Below are positions 58,501 through 64,000 of a stretch of 64,000 nt of DNA, piece after piece. Below the pieces are notes generated by a model. The model was not told where the DNA came from and searched no databases. It saw only the letters and a list, made by a program, of their open reading frames with translations. The position numbers and the translations under genes are program-made. Position 1 is the stretch's first letter, and each line of letters opens with the position of its first letter. This stretch comes from Setophaga petechia (taxonomy: Eukaryota > Chordata > Aves > Passeriformes > Parulidae): positions 44,205,291-44,269,290 of the forward strand of contig JANCRA010000003.1 of the NCBI GenBank assembly GCA_024362935.1, in the 5' to 3' direction.

Positions 58501-59877
58501 AGCTTTCAGAAAAGAGAATTTCTAAGTATCGTGCCAGATACTTAGAGCCAGACCATAACCTTGAGGGAGCAATGCCTAATAACATTTGTGGCAAATTTCT
58601 TGATCAAATATTCTCAGCTGAGTTCAAAAGAACTGTGAGAACCCCACAGAGTGCCTGATGCTCTCAAGGAGGGCTGTTAGGCTTGAGGGAAGGAACAAGG
58701 CAGCAGCAGCCACTGATGTGTTCTGCAAGAACCTGGAAATGGAGAGCAATCTCTAAGGGTGACCCTAGATACAGCACAGAAGGAAAAGATGCCACAAGCT
58801 GCCAGCAGCAACATGAGGGATTAAAGGAAACACAAAAGGGAGGATCTCCTCCTTAAGTCTATCACTTCAGACTGTTTCCTACTTGTCCCTTCCTAAATTT
58901 CCAGCTCCTGAAGGGGCAATGCACAACAGCCACGGGAAGAAAGAATACAACATATATGATTATGGATTTAATTAACCTCAATTTAACTCTTTTTTTTCAA
59001 ACCTACCTTTATTTCTTCTATGTCAGCAGTCTGGAGTTTCTCCCTGAAATGCTTATCAGTTTCCAAGACATCTATTACTTGCCTGAGATATTCATCATAA
59101 TAAAGTCCTGTATCCTTCAAAAGAAGAAAAATGGAAATTCAGGACAGACCATACTGACAAACAATTAGTTAATTAGTTTTGTTTAAATACAGTTATTAAA
59201 CTGACACTCCAATCTTAGCAACACAGGCACTATGCTGTCATATATATCTTTGTGTTTTCAGATTTGCATCATTGCTCTATAGCAATTTATGATCCATTTG
59301 TTTCAGCAAGTGACAAGGAAGAGGAGAAAAGTGATTAGGAATCCTTGTAATACAGAAGCATCTGTCATATTAATGTAGTGTGTAGCTTTTTTTAAAACAG
59401 TGGAATTTATTTGTTACTTTTCTATTTGAAACACTGAGCTGGGATCAGTGAGTGGAATTTCCTAAGGCACCACCCAATCACTTGAAGTAAATCTCTGTGG
59501 AACAGTTATGTGCTTCCTGTTGTAAGCTGGGAATTCCTCCCATGTGCCAGCTCACCTTTAGCAGTTCATTGAAAAAAAAATAAAGAGCAAATTTAACCAG
59601 AACATCCCCACAGTAGATGGCACACACACTGACAATACTGGGGAATATCAGTTTCCTTCTAAAGGAGATTGCTATATCCAGATTACTAACAATTAGGATA
59701 AACACTTAATTAGATCAGTTTCTTTATACTTACTGGATTTTCTACCTTCTCTCCTTCTACATGGCCTTCTGCTTTGACTTTTGTCTTATCTATGTCTATG
59801 GGTACAGCTTCCAAGGCCATTAGGAGACATGTCAGCAGCAGCAGACACTGCTGGGGCAGGACAGATAACCTCTTCAT
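46431..59877 (-). CDS. NUCB2: Nucleobindin-2 (nesfatin-1 precursor), 12 coding exons
   Basis: Ca-binding protein of the Golgi and secretory pathway; its N-terminal part is the appetite-related peptide nesfatin-1. Exons in transcript order: 59877-59734, 59114-59007, 58298-58172, 55777-55674, 54127-53942, 53342-53252, 51699-51641, 50519-50427, 49404-49315, 48780-48610, 48301-48220, 46543-46431. All phases agree and give 455 aa, or 420 aa if exon 11 is not spliced and ends at TGA 48214-48212. Seen in the product: signal peptide 1-24 ending LMALEA before VPIDIDKTK, nesfatin-1 25-106, Lys-Arg convertase site 107-108, EF-hand loops [12 protein letters not shown] (254-265) and [12 protein letters not shown] (306-317, Arg at the usual Gly position as in the family), and a Gln/Glu-rich coiled coil 335-391. 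The 5' UTR exon was not found. Confidence 0.96.
48212..48301 (-). CDS. NUCB2: NUCB2 exon 11 with two possible ends
   Basis: Encodes [20 protein letters not shown] and GELKIQP. Read through, it gives RM and TGA (48214-48212), for a protein of 420 aa, the same length as human NUCB2 (ending GELKFEPHI). Alternatively the donor GTATGTG at 48219-48213 joins exon 12. The stop codon lies within this donor region, so the two ends exclude each other. Acceptor TTTCACCAG. Confidence 0.9.
   Translation of the reverse strand, partial: VVKQMEQKKLQQGSPPAGPGGELKIQPRM
48610..48780 (-). CDS. NUCB2: NUCB2 exon 10, coiled coil
   Basis: 57 codons: [58 protein letters not shown] strongly heptad-like Leu/Gln/Glu segment corresponding to the leucine-zipper region of nucleobindins. 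Acceptor TCTTGCAG, donor GTACAT. Confidence 0.97.
49315..49404 (-). CDS. NUCB2: NUCB2 exon 9, second EF-hand
   Basis: 30 codons: [30 protein letters not shown]. It contains the second EF-hand loop [12 protein letters not shown]. Acceptor CAAATAG, donor GTAATG. Confidence 0.97.
50427..50519 (-). CDS. NUCB2: NUCB2 exon 8, acidic inter-EF segment
   Basis: 31 codons: [31 protein letters not shown]. This is the acidic helix linking the two EF-hands. Acceptor AATTTCAG. The donor GTGGGG has a G-rich, non-ideal downstream part. Confidence 0.97.
51641..51699 (-). CDS. NUCB2: NUCB2 exon 7, first EF-hand
   Basis: 59 nt: (D)[19 protein letters not shown]. It contains a canonical EF-hand loop with Asp, Asn, Asp, Gly and the final Glu. 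Acceptor TTTTGTAG, donor GTAAAA. Confidence 0.97.
52446..52490 (+). mobile_element. Very short CR1 3'-tail relic
   Basis: CTAGATGATCATTAAGGACC, then CAAACCATTCCATGATTCTG, is the terminal 45 bp of a CR1 LINE with the middle CCTTCCAAC part lost. It is an extreme 5' truncation in a NUCB2 intron, opposite in strand to the gene. Confidence 0.75.
53252..53342 (-). CDS. NUCB2: NUCB2 exon 6
   Basis: 91 nt: [30 protein letters not shown], just before the first EF-hand; the Asp codon is split with exon 7. Acceptor TCTATAG, donor GTAAGA. Confidence 0.97.
53942..54127 (-). CDS. NUCB2: NUCB2 exon 5, basic helical region
   Basis: 62 codons beginning [20 protein letters not shown] and ending [10 protein letters not shown]. 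It is rich in Lys, Arg and Glu, the region described in the family as a basic DNA-binding-like segment. Acceptor TTTTTAG, donor GTAAGG. Confidence 0.97.
54316..54350. repeat. Perfect 14-bp inverted repeat, 7-nt loop
   Basis: Arms TTCTAATGGTTCAT (54316-54329) and ATGAACCATTAGAA (54337-54350) are exact reverse complements. It lies in the NUCB2 intron, about 190 bp upstream (in transcript sense) of exon 5. Confidence 0.95.
55674..55777 (-). CDS. NUCB2: NUCB2 exon 4
   Basis: 104 nt: (D)[34 protein letters not shown]. It matches the segment after the nesfatin-1 region. Acceptor TTCTTCCAG, donor GTGAGT. Confidence 0.97.
56250..56305. repeat. Perfect 21-bp inverted repeat, 14-nt loop
   Basis: Arms 56250-56270 (starts ATTTGATTTGATAC) and 56285-56305 (ends GTATCAAATCAAAT) are exact reverse complements around CACCATATTGTACA. 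It lies in the NUCB2 intron between exons 3 and 4. AT-rich, and it could be a hairpin in RNA or a small palindromic element. Confidence 0.96.
58172..58298 (-). CDS. NUCB2: NUCB2 exon 3, end of nesfatin-1
   Basis: 127 nt: [42 protein letters not shown]. It contains the Lys-Arg site (residues 107-108) where prohormone convertase releases nesfatin-1. Acceptor TTGACAG, donor GTAAGG. Confidence 0.97.
59007..59114 (-). CDS. NUCB2: NUCB2 exon 2, nesfatin-1 core
   Basis: 36 codons: [36 protein letters not shown]. This covers the central nesfatin-1 segment that is most conserved across vertebrates. Acceptor TTTTGAAG, donor GTAGGT. Confidence 0.97.
59734..59877 (-). CDS. NUCB2: NUCB2 first coding exon, signal peptide
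   Basis: 48 codons: [48 protein letters not shown]. Basic start, Leu-rich core and cleavage after ALEA give a 24-residue signal peptide, the same length as in human. The acceptor CATTTCAG ends exactly at the ATG, so the whole 5' UTR lies on upstream exon(s). Donor GTAAGT. Confidence 0.97.
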
Positions 59878-62085
59878 CTGAAATGAGACCGGGTCACAAA
59901 AATTAGCATACATCATGTTAACCTGCTGTACTGAGGAAAATTTTTTTACATTTCTACAGATACTTGTAATAACCCACTTTTCTCACAATGTCCTGCTCTC
60001 AAGGAACACAAAAACTCCAAGAAGTAATACAGCCTTAATTTCTGAAGGCCATTCTTAGGCAAACAGATTTCCTGAGATTGGCTTCCACTTGTGTGCAAAC
60101 CTGAGCTGTAAATGGTGAGGAGTTTGTAACCTGCTGAGGTATTATCAATAACATGGCAACACCTATTTAGCATGTTCAAATCTCACATACCTAATACTGA
60201 CATTCCTACTTGGATCATGCCTTTGCTGAATTTATTGGCAAACTCCTAAAGATCATTTAGGGACATTGAATCAGATATTAATGTAGTAATGCCAGGGGAC
60301 TTTATGTTTCAACACTGCAATACTTTGCCTAATTTGGAGTCAAGATCCCCTCCAAGATTTATTTGCAGGAAGAATATTTTACAATCCATGTATAGGCGTA
60401 TTTTAGGTGGGTAGAGATTCCTGAAAAGTGGTGTTCACACAACCTGAAATTGTTGCTGAGGCCAGGGCTTTTTTAAGATGCATTTCCCCACCCCTTCTTT
60501 AGTGTCTTAGGTGGAGCTAACTCATTATTTGATGAGCACTGAGCAATTTGAGTCCTTGACCTTTGTCTCCTTCCCCTCTATCAAACTTGGTTGAAAATAA
60601 TTCGTTCAGAAGCTGGTAAGATGGAATAATTAGATAGAGTGAGTGCAGGGAATCCAGCTAAAAGAAGTAAGGATGGTAATCCAGCATCTGACAGCAAGTC
60701 TGGCTCTTGAGACAATCTGGCTAGTTCAGACTGTGACACTCCACTATCTATGGATATTCTACTGGAAGTTTGAGAAAACTCCAGTGTTAGATTGGTAATA
60801 TAAATCACCTCCTAGGTGGTGAAAGTTGCCAAAGTCTGTCTAAAATTAGCTGAGATATGCCAAAAAAAAGACATAATATTGAAGAAACGTGCAATCAAAT
60901 AAATCAAAAGTACACCTGCTACAAGAGGAATTTCTGTACAAGTGCTTTAGCAAGTCATGCAAGGAATTCTGTCAAAAGTATTTATGTCCACCACCACCAA
61001 ATCTCTTTTTAGGGGGAGGGGAGAGAGGGACAAACCAATTATGGTGTCAGTGCCAGTTTTCCTGGCTGGATGATCTGGCACTTGACAGAGATGAATTGCT
61101 TTTGCTTGGGTTAACCTGCCCTTTACTATGGCAATAAATGCTGATAGTGGCACACACTTAATATTAAGCATTGTTGACACTCTTTATTCCCCCTTATTCA
61201 ATGCTAGGAAAATAAAAGCACTCATATACAGAAAAAAGAAAAAAAAAAAGAGAGATGCATTCAAGATGTGCAGAGATATTATTTCTTTTGTTGGGGATGA
61301 GGAAGTAGCTGGAGATAAAAGTATATCCACCTATCTATCTATTGTTTTATATATCAGAGGCTCAGGAATTACAAAAAATTGTGTAAATTCTTTAAAACTG
61401 TTTTTTCTTAATCACACCTTCAGCAAAAGGAGCCTAAATGGACTATGCTCTGCAAATATCTGTTACTCACCTTTTTAAAAATAACTAATATCTGATCATT
61501 AGCAGATGGGATAGGAGGAGCTATTGTTGCTGCCACATTGAGCATTTGAAATTGGATGTCAGCACTGCTGTCCAACTCAGAAATCTGACCAGCCTTGCCT
61601 AGGTTATGGCCTTAAAACAAGCAAACAAACACACAAAGAAACCAGACCCAGACTGATTTGCTGGAACTGGTAAGTTAATTTCTATACCTCTGCACAAACT
61701 GTTGGCTTGCAGGGACTTACAAAGCTGATAAGTGAATGGGTTGGTTATTCACCACTGCTTTTAAAAATGCCAAAGTTCCAGTACGTTGAGTGCTTTTATT
61801 TACAGAATGTTGTTGTATAAATGCTGTGCCTAGGTTTGTAATTTCAACAGGATTTAGTCACAGAAGATGATGGTAATAGCCAACAAATACTAGGTCTTCA
61901 AGTCTCCTAATCTTGATGTAGATGTCAAGACTGAGAGTAGTTCTTGGTACTACAGATAAACAAAAACCCACCTTGTTGAAGTTCTTGCAGACTATGAATG
62001 GGGCTGTCTAGTAATTTCTAAGTGAAAGGATGTAAGCATACTTCAAGTCTAGGAAATGCATAATAAACCCCAAAACACTTATCAA

Positions 62086-62142
62086 GTATATAATAATTAT
62101 ATATATTTTTATATATAATTATATATATACACACACTCTCAG
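62086..62142. repeat. AT-rich palindromic simple repeat
   Basis: TATAATAATTATATATATTT, then TATATATAATTATATATATA and ACACAC. Alternating TA with self-complementary halves and a short CA end. Confidence 0.85.
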
Positions 62143-63826
62143 CATTTTGCAAAACATCTTTTGCAAGGTTATATGTGTTGAAGTATTCACTTTAAAACAG
62201 TGTAGCCTTCTGATAATAGAAAAATCTGGAACCAGACAGATATTTTTCAAAACAAAATATTTTCATATATACGAAATTATAGTAATAAAAATAATTTAGT
62301 ATTATTATACACTGCTCTAGTTATATGTGTAAACAGTGTTTTAGAAAATCATTATGAGGCTAGGAAATGAGCATGCTGAAGCCCATCAGGTGACAGCAGG
62401 GAAGCAGAGAAAGCCAGAAACTCAGGTGCCTCCCACAGGTCTGGCATTGACTCATTCTTTGCCTAAGGTAAGTGCTAAAGTCAACACTTTCAACAATGAC
62501 ACTGGTCTTTGATCCATTTTGGAGACATCTCTTAAAGCTCCTGACCTACAACTCCTAGTAACACGAACAACTGTGGAGACAAGAATTGCCAGTTTAGGCT
62601 GAAGAAGGGCACACTTGGATTTTTCAGACCTTTTCCTTGCTCCTGAGGAGCACTGATAGATAAAATGTCGATGCTGAGCTGAACCAACAGAGGTATCAGT
62701 AACCATGCTGGTCTGCCAAAGCCCATGTGAGGGAGCACTAATCACCTCCAGATTTGGGAAGGGCAACTGGAGCTGTGTCATCCTCAAGGACCTCTGCAGT
62801 ATCAGCAGAGTTAATCTATAAAAAGGCCAAATCAAACTAAGTCCCACTGGCTCTGCTGACATTCTGTGGAATTTGTGCTCATGGGCAATGGGGTTTTTTT
62901 TAAGCTTTGCAATTACACGATGTCATACATGATGGGAAAGATTGGATGATATCACAGTATGTTCTTCATATCTATTTGATGTAATAGGCTGCTCAGAAGA
63001 CTTCATGAGGCAGTTTTGCTTCAGGTTGTGCAGTGGATGTTTTTATTGTAGCTTTTTTGATAATACAAGCCAAAAAATTTCACACATAATGGGAGGAATT
63101 CAAAGCAGAGAAGTCTCCAAAATGGGTAAGTAAACAATATCTCCATCATCACAGCTGACTTTGCAGACAACTATGCCTAACACAGCAATTCCCACAGAAT
63201 TTTGAGGAACCCAACTGAGATGTAACAAGTAAATTGGAAATACATTGATTAGAATAAAAAACAATTACCTAGTGAAGAGAGAGTTACTGTATTTAGGTAT
63301 CTACTAGTCCAAGACTGTACTCACCAAAATTTCCTTAAGAAAAGCAGGTGACTAAGACATGAGTCAGCCTTTAGTGTGCCAATGTCACCTGAGTCACTGG
63401 GCACCTTCTACTCTGACGTGTACCAAAAGAGAGAAACCAGGCCCATTGCAAAATCTAACATTAATCACCTGCCAGCAAAACTCAGCACAATTCTCAAATT
63501 CAGCAACTGAAGGGAAGAGTGAGAAAAAGCTGGATGAGAAGGAAAGTGCGGGTTCCCCTTTCTGTTCCTCCAAGTGAGTTCATTCCACTCTCAGCCTGCT
63601 ACCAGCTGCTTTTAAGAGTTCTGGATTTTTGAAAACCCATTCCTAGATGCCCATCCCTTCCCAGGCATTTAGAGTGCATCCATGTCAGGAATGTGGCTTT
63701 CTTCTGTACCAGAGCCACCAAGTGAGCAATCACAGAGGGTGCTGCAGATGAGCAACAGTGTCACTTTGCTCACTGCCTTCAGCAGTGCCTAATGCAAAGC
63801 ATACACACTCCCCTGCCCTCCATGTG

Positions 63827-63863
63827 GATGATGATGATGATGATTATTATTATTATTATTATT
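63827..63863 (+). repeat. GAT/TAT compound microsatellite
   Basis: About six GAT units pass into about seven TTA/TAT units. Likely length-polymorphic. Confidence 0.92.
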
Positions 63864-64000
63864 CCTACTTCAATAAGCTTTAAGAGAAATATAAACTGTT
63901 CTGGATCTGCCCACTGACTACTTTCTCAAAGCCAGATGGAGAGAACTAATGTTATAATTGTCATCTGGAAATTAAGAGATTTTAGGCAAAGACAGGTAGC

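Larger units (their letters stand above)
59878..64000 (-). other. NUCB2 intron 1 / upstream DNA
   Basis: No recognised exon and no CpG island, so the NUCB2 promoter and 5' UTR exon probably lie right of the window. It holds AT-rich low-complexity DNA (62086-62142), a poly(A)-type run near 61235 and a trinucleotide microsatellite at the end. Two minus-strand open frames (60581-60808 and 62452-62862) have no recognised homologue and are not called as genes. Confidence 0.55.

Noticed and set aside
62452..62862. 136-codon minus-strand frame upstream of NUCB2
   Set aside because: Considered as a NUCB2 5' exon or neighbouring gene exon. No similarity to nucleobindin or PIK3C2A was recognised, so it was left as noncoding.

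Overview
This window is vertebrate nuclear DNA, most likely from a bird. The genes have short, well-conserved exons in medium-sized introns with GT-AG borders. The only clear mobile elements are 5'-truncated CR1 LINE 3' ends (about 8462-8939, 33680-33960, 43366-43738, 52446-52490), which are typical of sauropsids and of birds in particular. I see no prokaryotic operons, CRISPR arrays, tRNA or rRNA genes.

Layout. (1) 1-20963, plus strand: the 3' part of ABCC8, which encodes SUR1, the sulfonylurea-receptor subunit of the KATP channel. Seventeen exons were placed by protein similarity and splice sites. They join without a frameshift into 683 codons plus a stop, covering the end of NBD1, the acidic linker, TMD2 and all of NBD2. 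The 5' part of the gene lies left of the window. (2) 20964-26330: intergenic, with the ABCC8 poly(A) cluster and simple repeats. (3) 26330-28450, plus strand: CpG-rich promoter and the single-exon KCNJ11 gene, encoding Kir6.2 (400 aa), the pore subunit that SUR1 regulates. (4) 28450-45900: long intergenic stretch with no supportable protein gene, several CR1 relics and a perfect 46-bp tandem duplication. (5) 46431-59877, minus strand: NUCB2 (nucleobindin-2, precursor of nesfatin-1), twelve coding exons, all in frame. (6) 59878-64000: NUCB2 intron 1 or upstream DNA, with no recognised exon.

The order ABCC8 > KCNJ11 > < NUCB2 matches human 11p15.1. The human gene NCR3LG1, which lies between KCNJ11 and NUCB2, was not recognised here. 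ABCC8 and KCNJ11 encode partners of one octameric channel (4 SUR1 + 4 Kir6.2) that couples metabolic ATP/ADP to membrane potential in beta-cells and neurons. NUCB2 is a secretory-pathway Ca-binding protein and is linked to the others only by synteny.

I did not find a new biological system. The observations most worth a second look are: a 41-bp-period tandem duplication of a complete 3' splice site in ABCC8; a GC-AG intron in the same gene; a Kir6.2 with a pore-turret insertion of about 14 residues and an Asn at the position of human Lys39; two mutually exclusive C-termini for NUCB2; and three perfect intronic inverted repeats.
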